The position numbers were made by a program, and so were the translations under genes. The notes beneath the pieces are model-generated. The model saw only the letters and a program-made list of their open reading frames with translations. It did not search any database and was not told the origin of the DNA. From positions 1-10,511 of the forward strand of contig DASQNG010000178.1 of NCBI GenBank assembly GCA_035645095.1: a DNA stretch of 10,511 nucleotides. The letters are read 5' to 3'. Source of the stretch: Gaiellasilicea sp035645095. Lineage in GTDB: Bacteria; Actinomycetota; Thermoleophilia; Gaiellales; Gaiellaceae. Below are positions 1-5,449 of this stretch, in pieces (the first letter of the stretch is position 1; every line of letters begins with the position of its first letter).

Positions 1-242
1 GCTCCGCCGCACTCCACCTGGGTGCGGGCCGGCGCGTGAAGGACGACGAGATCGACCACGCCGTCGGGGTCGTCTGCCGGGCGAAGCGCGGCACGCAGGT
101 GGCCGAGGGCGACGTGCTCGCGGAGGTGCATGCCCGCGACGAGGCAGCCGCCGGGGAGGCTGCGGCGGAGGTGCTCGCGGCGTACGAGCTCGGCGACGGG
201 GCGCCGCGCGCGCACCCGATCGTGCTGGACGTCGTCGCGTAG
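1..242 (+). CDS. Pyrimidine-nucleoside (thymidine) phosphorylase, C-terminal fragment
   Basis: Only about the last 79 codons are present; the reading frame enters at base 3 and ends at TAG 240-242. The enzyme splits thymidine or uridine with phosphate, giving the free base and (deoxy)ribose-1-phosphate in cytosolic pyrimidine salvage. The visible part is the C-terminal alpha/beta domain. It has the family-like stretch LGAGR..KDDEIDHAVGVV, followed by a biotinyl-like segment GTQVAEGDVLAEVHA, as in DeoA and Pdp proteins. The active-site domain lies upstream of the window, so thymidine phosphorylase and broad pyrimidine-nucleoside phosphorylase cannot be told apart. The stop codon directly abuts the GTG start of the next gene, which suggests translational coupling in one operon. 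Confidence 0.85.
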   Translation, partial: SAALHLGAGRRVKDDEIDHAVGVVCRAKRGTQVAEGDVLAEVHARDEAAAGEAAAEVLAAYELGDGAPRAHPIVLDVVA

Positions 243-779
243 GTGCCGCTCACCATCCGACAGGAGCGGCCGAAGGACGAGACGGAGATCGCCCGGTTGC
301 TTGACGCCGCATTTCAGGAATCGGCCGTCTCCGAGTTCACCACGCGGCTGCGCGCCTCAGCCGGCTACGTGCCCGAGCTGACGTTCGTGGCCGAGGAGGA
401 CGGAGCGATCGTCGGCTTCGCGTTGCTGACCGGGCTCGACGTGGAGGGCTGCGGGCGACGGATCCTGAATCTCGGGCCTGTCGGCGTCAGGCCGGACCGG
501 CAGCGGAGCGGCGTGGGCGGCGCCCTCGTGAACGCAGCGGTGGCGGCGGCGGACGAACGCGGGGAGCCGCTCGTGCTCGTGGAAGGCATCCCGTCGTACT
601 ACCCGCGCTTCGGCTTCCGCTCGGCGACGGCTCTCGGCCTCGAGCGACCTGATCCGCGGATCCCCGAGGCGGCCTGGCTCGCCCTGCCGCTCGCGGCCTA
701 CGACGCGAGCGTCCGCGGGCGCGTCGTCTACCCCGACTTCTTCCCGCCTCCGCCCGGGCACGCGGAGGACAGTGCCTGA
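243..779 (+). CDS. GNAT-family N-acetyltransferase (YhbS-like)
   Basis: This 178-residue protein probably transfers an acetyl group from acetyl-CoA to an unknown amine substrate in the cytosol. The GNAT core is clear: beta strands around residues 47-80, then the acetyl-CoA pyrophosphate loop VRPDRQRSGVGGALV (82-96, pattern R/Q-x-x-G-x-G/A). The segment LVEGIPSYYPRFGF (112-125) is characteristic of the YhbS subgroup (COG3153). A proline-rich tail (PPPP, 168-171) precedes the stop. The GTG at 243 is chosen because it follows the upstream TAG with no gap and sits immediately before the fold. No good Shine-Dalgarno is visible, so translation is probably coupled. The 3' end overlaps mutM by 8 nt. 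The family is secure; the substrate is unknown. Confidence 0.88.
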   Translation: MPLTIRQERPKDETEIARLLDAAFQESAVSEFTTRLRASAGYVPELTFVAEEDGAIVGFALLTGLDVEGCGRRILNLGPVGVRPDRQRSGVGGALVNAAVAAADERGEPLVLVEGIPSYYPRFGFRSATALGLERPDPRIPEAAWLALPLAAYDASVRGRVVYPDFFPPPPGHAEDSA

Positions 780-1593
780 GCTGCCGGAGGTCGAGACCGT
801 GCGCCGGCGGCTCGTGCCCCTCCTCGAGGGCCGGACGCTCGAGCGGGTCGAGATCGACGATCCGCGCCTCGTGCGGCCGCTCGAGCCGCTCGAGGTCGCG
901 GCCGAGCTGCAGGGCGAGCGCGTCCGATCGGTCGATCGCCGCGGCAAGTACCTGCTCGTCCGCTTCGAGTCCGGCCGGACGCTCGTCGTCCACCTCCGCA
1001 TGACCGGAACCGTGCTGCACGAGCCGGCCGACGACCTGCCGCACCGACGCGCGCTCCTCACGCTCGACGACGGGACGCGGGTCGCCTACCGGGACGTTCG
1101 CCGATTCGGCACCTGGCAGCTGCTCGAGCCGGGGGAGCTCGAGCCGTACCTCGCGGCGCGCCTTGGGGCCGAGCCGCTCGGGCGCTTCACCGCGACGGCG
1201 TTAGGGCTGCGCCTCGCGGGGCGGCGCACGTCGCTGAAGGCGGCGCTGCTCGACCAGCGGACTGTCGCGGGCCTCGGGAACATCTACGTCGACGAGGCGC
1301 TCTGGTACGCGCGCCTGCACCCGCTTCGCCCGGCGGGCTCGCTGGAGGCGGACGAGCTCCGCCGGCTGCACCGCGGCATCCGCCGTGCGCTCGACCTCGG
1401 GATCGCGCGCCAGGGGTCGACGCTCTCGGACTACCGGCTCCCCGACGGGTCGACCGGAGCCATGCAGCGAGAGTTCCGGGTCTACGGCCGCTCCGGCGAG
1501 CCGTGCGACCGCTGCGGCACCGAGCTCGCGAAGATCCGCGTCGCCGGCCGCGGGACGTGGTTCTGCCCCCGCTGTCAGCCGGGCGGTCTCTGA
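772..1593 (+). CDS. mutM: Formamidopyrimidine-DNA glycosylase (Fpg/MutM)
   Basis: This bifunctional glycosylase/AP lyase removes 8-oxoguanine and formamidopyrimidines from DNA in base-excision repair. At 273 residues it has the usual family length. Catalytic Pro2 and Glu3 are in the N-terminal MPELPEVETV. Lys59 lies in RRGKYLLV, the damage-pocket Met77 in HLRMTG and the intercalating loop at RRFG (110-113). The helix-two-turn-helix carries QRTVAGLGNIYVDEAL (162-177, with Asn170). A C-terminal zinc finger has Cys245, Cys248, Cys265 and Cys268, with the conserved Arg260 before the last Cys pair. All key residues are intact. The start is GTG 772 because the mature enzyme needs proline at position 2. 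GGAGG at 764-768 precedes it with a short 3-nt spacer. It overlaps the GNAT gene by 8 nt and converges with the glutaredoxin gene 4 nt away. Confidence 0.97.
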   Translation: MPELPEVETVRRRLVPLLEGRTLERVEIDDPRLVRPLEPLEVAAELQGERVRSVDRRGKYLLVRFESGRTLVVHLRMTGTVLHEPADDLPHRRALLTLDDGTRVAYRDVRRFGTWQLLEPGELEPYLAARLGAEPLGRFTATALGLRLAGRRTSLKAALLDQRTVAGLGNIYVDEALWYARLHPLRPAGSLEADELRRLHRGIRRALDLGIARQGSTLSDYRLPDGSTGAMQREFRVYGRSGEPCDRCGTELAKIRVAGRGTWFCPRCQPGGL

Positions 1594-1597
1594 ACCC

Positions 1598-1852
1598 TCA
1601 GGCTGCGAGCTTCTCGTCGAGCGAGCCGGAGCGATCGAGCCGCCACAGCTCGGTGTAGCCGCCGATCGGCTCGTCGTCGATCACGATCTGGGGGATCGTC
1701 CAGCCGCCGGTGAGGTCGTGGAGGCGCTGGCGGAACGACGGATCGTCGTCGAGGTTGACCTCCTCGTACGCAATGCCCTTCCCGTCGAGCAGCGCCTTCG
1801 CCCGCGTGCAGTAGCCGCACCAGCGGGCTGTGAAGATCGTCACCTTCGACAT
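1598..1852 (-). CDS. Glutaredoxin-family thiol-disulfide oxidoreductase
   Basis: This 84-residue single-domain thioredoxin-fold protein probably reduces mixed disulfides with low-molecular-weight thiols in the cytosol. The redox motif is C12-G-Y-C15 in TARWCGYC. The cis-proline motif is TIPQIVID (Thr52-Ile-Pro54) and the thiol-binding Gly-Gly motif is IGGYTEL (64-65), as in classical GrxC. The more usual motif is CPYC; CGYC is also found in actinobacterial mycoredoxins, but the downstream TIPQ...IGG region looks like a classical glutaredoxin. The start is the ATG at 1850-1852, giving MSKVTIFT. A TTG five codons upstream (1867) is possible but less likely. The gene is divergent from recO and ends 4 nt from the mutM stop. 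Confidence 0.88.
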   Translation of the reverse strand: MSKVTIFTARWCGYCTRAKALLDGKGIAYEEVNLDDDPSFRQRLHDLTGGWTIPQIVIDDEPIGGYTELWRLDRSGSLDEKLAA

Positions 1853-1905
1853 CGTCCGTGTCTTCAACGGACGAGGCGCCCCCGCGGTTGCTCCGGCGGC
1901 GGCTC

Positions 1906-1911
1906 TACACT
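1906..1911 (+). promoter_or_regulatory. -10 box of a leaderless recO promoter
   Basis: TACACT fits the TANNNT -10 pattern and lies 6 nt before the GTG at 1918, so transcription would begin at or next to the start codon. No Shine-Dalgarno precedes that GTG, which agrees with leaderless translation as is common in actinobacteria. A convincing -35 is not visible; TTGCTC at 1888-1893 is only 12 nt upstream, too close for a normal spacer. Confidence 0.55.
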
Positions 1912-1917
1912 CGGCGG

Positions 1918-2658
1918 GTGGCGAGGACGACGAAGACGGAGGCCGTCGTCCTCCGCTCGTTCCGGCTCGGCGAGGCGGATCGCGTCCTCCACGTGTATAC
2001 GGCGGATCGCGGTCGCGTCGGTGCCGTCGCGAAGGGGATCCGGAAGACGAAGTCGCGCTTCGGCGCCCGGCTGGAGCCGTTCTCCCACGTCGAGCTCCTC
2101 CTGCACCGCGGCTCTGGTGAGCTCGGCACCGTCACCGGCGCGTCGCTCGTCCGCTCGCACCACCTCGTGCGCGAGGATCCATACCGGCTCGCGGTCGGCA
2201 CGATCGGCGCAGAGGCGATGCTCCGGCTCTTTCCCGAGCAGGAGGCGAACGAGCGAGCCTTCACGGCGCTGACGCGGTTCCTCGACCGGCTCGACGAGAC
2301 GCCGTCGCGCGTGCCCGTGCGGCCGGCGCTCGACCCGCTCGTGCTCTCCTTCCAACTGAAGCTGCTCTGGCTCTCGGGGTACCTGCCGCACCTCGGAAGC
2401 TGCGTCGAGTGCGGCGGCGACGCCGACCTCGTGGCCTATCTACCGGCGGCCGGTGGCGCCGTCTGCCGGGCGTGCGGCGCCGGCGCGATCCCGCTCTCGC
2501 CCGATGGGTTGTTCGGGATCCGTGCGCTCGTGGCTGCGCCGCTCGCGGACGCCGGCGACACCGGTCTCACCGATCGCGGCGCCCGCGACGCGCTCGCCGT
2601 CGTCACCGCCTCGTACGAGCACCAGGGCGGCTTCCGGCTGCGCACGCTCTCGGCCTGA
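1918..2658 (+). CDS. recO: DNA repair protein RecO
   Basis: RecO anneals single strands and, with RecR, loads RecA onto SSB-coated DNA in RecF-pathway recombinational repair. The product is 246 residues, close to the E. coli protein. The N-terminal OB fold begins TKTEAVVLRSF..GEADRVLHVYT (5-28) and continues GAVAKGIRKTKSRFGARLEPF (35-55), the basic DNA-binding face. A helical domain follows. A zinc-binding module has Cys162, Cys165, Cys183 and Cys186, and PLSPDGLFGIRAL (192-204) is typical of the C-terminal part. The frame is open up to GTG 1858, but GTG 1918 is chosen because it puts the OB-fold strand near the N terminus and has a -10 box 6 nt upstream. The 3' end faces an LspA-like gene 5 nt away. 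Confidence 0.95.
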   Translation: MARTTKTEAVVLRSFRLGEADRVLHVYTADRGRVGAVAKGIRKTKSRFGARLEPFSHVELLLHRGSGELGTVTGASLVRSHHLVREDPYRLAVGTIGAEAMLRLFPEQEANERAFTALTRFLDRLDETPSRVPVRPALDPLVLSFQLKLLWLSGYLPHLGSCVECGGDADLVAYLPAAGGAVCRACGAGAIPLSPDGLFGIRALVAAPLADAGDTGLTDRGARDALAVVTASYEHQGGFRLRTLSA

Positions 2659-2669
2659 GCGGCTCAGGC
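2653..2669. terminator. Perfect hairpin spanning the convergent recO and LspA-like stop codons
   Basis: GCCTGAG (2653-2659) and CTCAGGC (2663-2669) form a perfect 7-bp stem with a 3-nt loop CGG. The recO TGA (2656-2658) is in the left arm and the TGA of the opposite-strand gene (read from TCA 2664-2666) is in the right arm. The symmetry would give a hairpin in both transcripts. There is no T-tract on either side, so it is not a canonical intrinsic terminator. It could act as a 3'-end stabiliser, or be a chance result of two facing TGA codons in GC-rich sequence. Confidence 0.4.
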
Positions 2670-3098
2670 GTGGCTGCGCGGACGAGCTCGTGCCCGGGCC
2701 GGCTGCAGCCGTTCGTGGCCGGCGAGCGTCAGCTGGAGGAGGAGCGACGTGAGGAGCAGGATTCCGCTCACGGCGAAGACGTCGGCGAGGTTGAAGGCGA
2801 TCACGTAGGCGGGGGCCTCGAACACGATCGGGTTCGGCACGCCGACGCCCCACACGAGCGCCGAGATCCCGTTTCCGGCGGCTGCACCAGCGACGAGCCC
2901 AGCGGCGACGGCGATCTCGGACGAGGGCACCCGCGCCAGCAGGACGCAGCCGACGACGACAATCGCCATCAGCGCGACCCACTGCCCTGACCGGACGTGG
3001 TACGCCCACTCCGGTGTCGGGTTCCCCCACTTGTGTACGAGGTCGACGGCCGCGACGGCGGCCGCGAGGCCGAACGTGAGAGCGGCGCGAAGGAGCAT
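2664..3098 (-). CDS. LspA-like (signal peptidase II fold) membrane protein, copy A, probable pseudoenzyme
   Basis: This 144-residue polytopic membrane protein has about four hydrophobic segments (roughly 5-18, 38-56, 62-82, 98-124) and a basic Arg-rich tail. Motif order resembles lipoprotein signal peptidase: AVDLVHKW near the N terminus (Asp19, Lys23; LspA has DQ.(S/T)K), GNGISA at 75-80 where LspA has GN..DR, and AFNLADVF at 101-108 matching the FN.AD motif with Asp106. The first catalytic aspartate is replaced (Ser79, followed by Ala80 instead of Arg), so lipoprotein cleavage is unlikely. It shares PEWAYHVRS, GVPNPIV and FNLADVF with its neighbour upstream on the same strand, so the two are tandem paralogs. 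ATG 3098 opens the first hydrophobic helix. Real membrane gene: confident. LspA kinship: moderate. Function unknown. Confidence 0.72.
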   Translation of the reverse strand: MLLRAALTFGLAAAVAAVDLVHKWGNPTPEWAYHVRSGQWVALMAIVVVGCVLLARVPSSEIAVAAGLVAGAAAGNGISALVWGVGVPNPIVFEAPAYVIAFNLADVFAVSGILLLTSLLLQLTLAGHERLQPARARARPRSHA

Positions 3099-3112
3099 GC
3101 GTCCCGGGTACC

Positions 3113-3125
3113 CACCCGCCGGGTG
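3113..3125. other. Short GC-rich inverted repeat between the two LspA-like genes
   Basis: CACCC (3113-3117) and GGGTG (3121-3125) pair around a GCC loop in the 45-nt gap between the two membrane-protein genes. The overlapping palindrome GGGTACCC lies at 3106-3113. No T-tract follows, so this is at best a weak attenuator or processing site. Such short GC pairings often arise by chance at this base composition. Confidence 0.25.
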
Positions 3126-3143
3126 CCCGAACCGGCCGGCAGG

Positions 3144-3623
3144 TCAGCGGCGCACGCGCCCGCGGAGGGTGCTCCAGAGCCGCCTCGGCGGCAGCAGCCG
3201 GTGCCGGTTACGGATCGAGACGGCAGCGAGCACGACGGCGAGGAGCGCGATCCCGCCGACGGTGAAGACGTCTGCGAGGTTGAACGCGACCACGTGCCGG
3301 TCGCCTACGACGACGATCGGGTTCGGGACGCCGCGGCGCGACGCGACACCCGAGAGGGCGTTCCCCGCGGCACCGCCCGCGAGGACGCCGGCCGTGGCCG
3401 CAACCGCGAGGGAGGGGACGCGGGCCAGCGAGACGCAGCCGGCGACGACCGCGGCCGCCAGGACGTACCACTCGAGGGAGCGGACGTGATAGGCCCACTC
3501 GGGCGTGTCGGCGAGCGCCTTGTGTGCCAGGTCGACGGCCGCGAGCGCCGCGGCGACGCCCATCGTCACGAGCGCGCGAGGGAGCGGGGCGGACGGGGTC
3601 GTTACGCGGCCGGTGCCTGCCAC
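3144..3623 (-). CDS. LspA-like (signal peptidase II fold) membrane protein, copy B, probable pseudoenzyme
   Basis: This is a 159-residue paralog of the next gene downstream on this strand. It has hydrophobic segments at about 15-34, 52-68, 72-90 and 110-136 and a basic tail rich in Arg and His. Motifs in order are AVDLAHKA (Asp31, Lys35), TPEWAYHVRS (40-49), GNALSG (87-92) in place of the LspA GN..DR box, GVPNPIV (98-104) and AFNLADVF (113-120, Asp118 kept). As in the other copy, the first catalytic aspartate is serine (Ser91). The GTG at 3623 is used here; it overlaps the end of glyS by 22 nt, implying translational coupling. GTG 3569 or ATG 3563 would also retain the first helix, so the start is uncertain. 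The longer reading adds about 18 mostly polar residues. Possible roles are a membrane chaperone or a lipoprotein-binding non-enzymatic relative; both are guesses. Confidence 0.7.
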   Translation of the reverse strand: MAGTGRVTTPSAPLPRALVTMGVAAALAAVDLAHKALADTPEWAYHVRSLEWYVLAAAVVAGCVSLARVPSLAVAATAGVLAGGAAGNALSGVASRRGVPNPIVVVGDRHVVAFNLADVFTVGGIALLAVVLAAVSIRNRHRLLPPRRLWSTLRGRVRR

Positions 3624-4972
3624 GGCTGCTCGAGGCGCTCGAGCAGCGCGGCCCGGACGCCCGGGAGCGGCAGCCGCTCCTGCGCGAGTGAGTCCCGATC
3701 GCGGATCGTGACCGTCTCGTCCTCGAGCGTCTGCTCGTCGATCGTGAGCGCGAACGGTGTCCCGATCTCGTCCTGGCGGCGGTAGCGGCGGCCGATCGCG
3801 CCGCTGTCGTCGTACTCCACCATCGCGACCCGCCGGAGCTCCTCGAGCAGCGAGCGCGCCTTGGCGACCATCTCCGCGCTCTTGCCGATCAGCGGCAGCA
3901 CCGCCGCCTTCACCGGCGCGAGCTGCGGGTGAAGCCGGAGCACGGTACGTTCGCGGCCCGCCACGACCTCCTCGTCGTAGGCGTCGATCAAGAACGTGAG
4001 CAGCGACCGGTTCAGCCCCAGGGCGGGCTCGACCACGTGGGGCACGAACCGCTCACCCGTGCCGGGATCGACCCACTCGAGCTTCGTGCCTGAGTGTTCC
4101 GTGTGCTGGCGCAGGTCGAAGTCACCGCGGTTGGCGACACCCTCCAGCTCCGACCAGCCCATCGGGTAGAGGTACTCGATGTCGCTCGTCTCGCTCGAGT
4201 AGTGGGAGAGCTCGTCCGCGTCGTGCGGCCGCACACGCAGCCGGCTCCGGCGCACCCCGTAGCGGACGTGCCAGTCGAGTCGGGCTTCGACCCAGTAGCG
4301 GAACCACTCGCCCGCCTCTGCCGGCGGGACGAAGAACTCCATCTCCAGCTGCTCGAACTCGAGCGTGCGGAAGATGAAGTTGCCGGGCGTGATCTCGTTG
4401 CGGAACGACTTCCCGACCTGGGCGATCCCGAAGGGCGGTTTCCGGCGCGCCAGCTGCGCGACGTTCTTGAAGTTGACGAAGATCCCTTGCGCCGTCTCCG
4501 GACGCAGGAACACCTGCTGCCCCGTCTCCTCCACGGCGCCGACCCGTGTCTCGAACATCAGGTTGAACTGGCGCGGCTCGGTCAGGTCGCAGTCCGGCGT
4601 CTCACCCGGTCGTTTGCTCGGCCGCTGCCCGCACTGCAGGTCGCCGAGGTGGTCGGCGCGGAAGCGGCGCTTGCAGAAGCGGCAGTCGACGAGCGGGTCG
4701 GTGAACCCGCCGACGTGGCCCGATGCCTCCCACACCTTCGGGTGCAGGATGATCGACGAGTCGAGCGCCACGATGTCCTCGCGCTCCCGCACCATCGCCT
4801 CCAGCCAGCGGTTCTTGACGTTCTCCTTCAGGAGCACGCCGTAGTGCCCGTAGTCGTACGAGGAGCCGAGGCCGCCGTAGATCTCCGACGCCGGGAAGAC
4901 GAAGCCGCGCCGGCGGCAGAGTGACACGATCTTGTCCATGGTCACCACGTCCTGCCGTTCGACGTCCGTCAT
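3602..4972 (-). CDS. glyS: Glycine--tRNA ligase (alpha2 class II type)
   Basis: This enzyme attaches glycine to tRNA(Gly) using ATP. The 456-residue product is the homodimeric eukaryote/Thermus-like form, not the bacterial alpha2beta2 form. The N terminus has DKIVSLCRRRGFVFPASEIYGG-type sequence (13-34). Four cysteines (97, 100, 114, 128) flank the insertion FRADHLGD, plausibly binding zinc. LTEPRQFNLMF (130-140) and RPETAQGIFVNFKN (157-170) precede class II motif 2, FRNEITP..FIFR..EFEQLEMEFF (190-214). Motif 3 is EPALGLNRSLLTFL (315-328, Arg322). The anticodon-binding domain runs from about 345 to the end, with APVKAAVLPL and GTPFALTIDE. The frame is open to 5020, but ATG 4972 is preferred because TAGCCT lies 7 nt upstream. 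ATG 4939 is the alternative and matches the shortest family N termini. It leads a minus-strand unit with the two LspA-like genes. Confidence 0.96.
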   Translation of the reverse strand: MTDVERQDVVTMDKIVSLCRRRGFVFPASEIYGGLGSSYDYGHYGVLLKENVKNRWLEAMVREREDIVALDSSIILHPKVWEASGHVGGFTDPLVDCRFCKRRFRADHLGDLQCGQRPSKRPGETPDCDLTEPRQFNLMFETRVGAVEETGQQVFLRPETAQGIFVNFKNVAQLARRKPPFGIAQVGKSFRNEITPGNFIFRTLEFEQLEMEFFVPPAEAGEWFRYWVEARLDWHVRYGVRRSRLRVRPHDADELSHYSSETSDIEYLYPMGWSELEGVANRGDFDLRQHTEHSGTKLEWVDPGTGERFVPHVVEPALGLNRSLLTFLIDAYDEEVVAGRERTVLRLHPQLAPVKAAVLPLIGKSAEMVAKARSLLEELRRVAMVEYDDSGAIGRRYRRQDEIGTPFALTIDEQTLEDETVTIRDRDSLAQERLPLPGVRAALLERLEQPWQAPAA

Positions 4973-4976
4973 GCGC

Positions 4977-4982
4977 GGGAGG
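4977..4982 (+). promoter_or_regulatory. Shine-Dalgarno of the ybaK-like gene
   Basis: GGGAGG is 8 nt before the GTG start at 4991, a good ribosome-binding site. It lies in the 18-bp spacer to the divergent glyS gene and overlaps the glyS -10 box on the other strand. Transcription of the deacylase gene must therefore start inside or across the glyS 5' end. Confidence 0.6.
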
Positions 4983-4985
4983 CTA
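4980..4985 (-). promoter_or_regulatory. -10 box of a leaderless glyS promoter
   Basis: Read on the minus strand this is TAGCCT, matching TANNNT, followed by 7 nt and then the ATG at 4972. The upstream sequence has no Shine-Dalgarno for that ATG, which fits a leaderless transcript and supports this start over ATG 4939. No clear -35 is seen. Confidence 0.5.
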
Positions 4986-4990
4986 CCCAC

Positions 4991-5449
4991 GTGAGCACGC
5001 CCGCCGTCCGGATGCTCCACGCCGCCGGCGTGCGCTACCGGCTGCTCGAGTACGAGCTCGATCCGGCTGCGGGGTCGTTCGGCCTCGAGGCGGCCGAGAA
5101 GCTCGGCGTGCCGCCCGAGCGCGTCTTCAAGACGCTCGTCGTCGAGGTGGACGGTGCGCCGCTCTTCGCGGTCGTGCCGGTGGCGGCGCGGCTCGAGCCG
5201 AAGGCGCTCGGGAAGCGCGCGCGGCTCGTCGACGCCGCGGCCGCGGAGCGGCTGACCGGCTACGTGAAGGGCGGCACGTCGGTCTTCGGCGGCCGGCGGC
5301 GGCTGCCGGTGCTGCTCGACGAGTCGGCGCTCCGGTACGAGACGGTCGTCGTCAACGGCGGCCGGCGCGGCCTCCAGCTCGAGCTCGACCCGCGCGACCT
5401 GCTCGCGCTCACCGGCGGCCGCGCGCAGCGGCTAACGTCGCGCGGGTGA
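4991..5449 (+). CDS. ybaK: YbaK/EbsC-type Cys-tRNA(Pro) deacylase
   Basis: This 152-residue trans-editing factor hydrolyses Cys mis-attached to tRNA(Pro) by prolyl-tRNA synthetase. Its length matches the family (about 155). Key features are VFKTLVV (45-51) with Lys47, equivalent to the active-site lysine of Haemophilus YbaK; FAVVPVAARLEPKAL (59-73); TGYVKGGTS (89-97); and RLPVLLDESAL (104-114). The usual GGxSPxG loop reads GGTSVFG here (94-100), with Val where Pro is normal. The start GTG 4991 has GGGAGG 8 nt upstream. The gene is divergent from glyS with 18 nt between start codons. Its stop overlaps the GTG of a possible 26-codon ORF as GTGA. Family call is firm; specificity for Cys-tRNA(Pro) over related INS-type editing substrates is inferred. 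Confidence 0.9.
   Translation: MSTPAVRMLHAAGVRYRLLEYELDPAAGSFGLEAAEKLGVPPERVFKTLVVEVDGAPLFAVVPVAARLEPKALGKRARLVDAAAAERLTGYVKGGTSVFGGRRRLPVLLDESALRYETVVVNGGRRGLQLELDPRDLLALTGGRAQRLTSRG
5433..5438 (+). promoter_or_regulatory. Candidate -10 box upstream of the 26-codon ORF and ppsR
   Basis: TAACGT fits TANNNT and stands 7 nt before the GTG at 5446, the same geometry as at glyS and recO. It lies inside the last codons of the upstream deacylase gene. It could give ppsR its own transcript beginning at the 26-codon ORF. No -35 is recognisable. Confidence 0.4.

Noticed and set aside
1576..1605. CAGCC...GGCTG inverted repeat at the mutM/glutaredoxin junction
   Set aside because: Only 5 bp with a 20-nt loop and no T-tract; indistinguishable from chance in GC-rich DNA.
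1853..1867. TTG at 1867 as start of the glutaredoxin
   Set aside because: ATG 1852 gives the normal family N terminus directly before the first beta strand, and nothing supports the extra five residues.
1888..1911. TTGCTC plus TACACT as a complete -35/-10 pair for recO
   Set aside because: The spacer is only 12 nt, too short for a sigma-70 type promoter; only the -10 and its leaderless spacing were kept.
1858..1917. GTG 1858 as the RecO start
   Set aside because: It would add 20 Arg-rich residues before the OB fold; the -10 box at 1906-1911 would then lie inside the gene.
1385..2272. 295-codon plus-strand frame bridging mutM, glutaredoxin and recO
   Set aside because: Ser/Arg/Ala-rich out-of-frame reading that crosses three well-supported genes.
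2997..3785. 262-codon plus-strand frame opposite the LspA-like pair
   Set aside because: The product is an Arg/Asp/Glu/Gly-rich low-complexity chain, while the minus strand gives hydrophobic helices and LspA-like motifs in both genes.
4094..4924. 276-codon plus-strand frame opposite glyS
   Set aside because: Leu/Arg/Val/Glu-biased shadow without motifs; the minus strand encodes a complete glycyl-tRNA synthetase.
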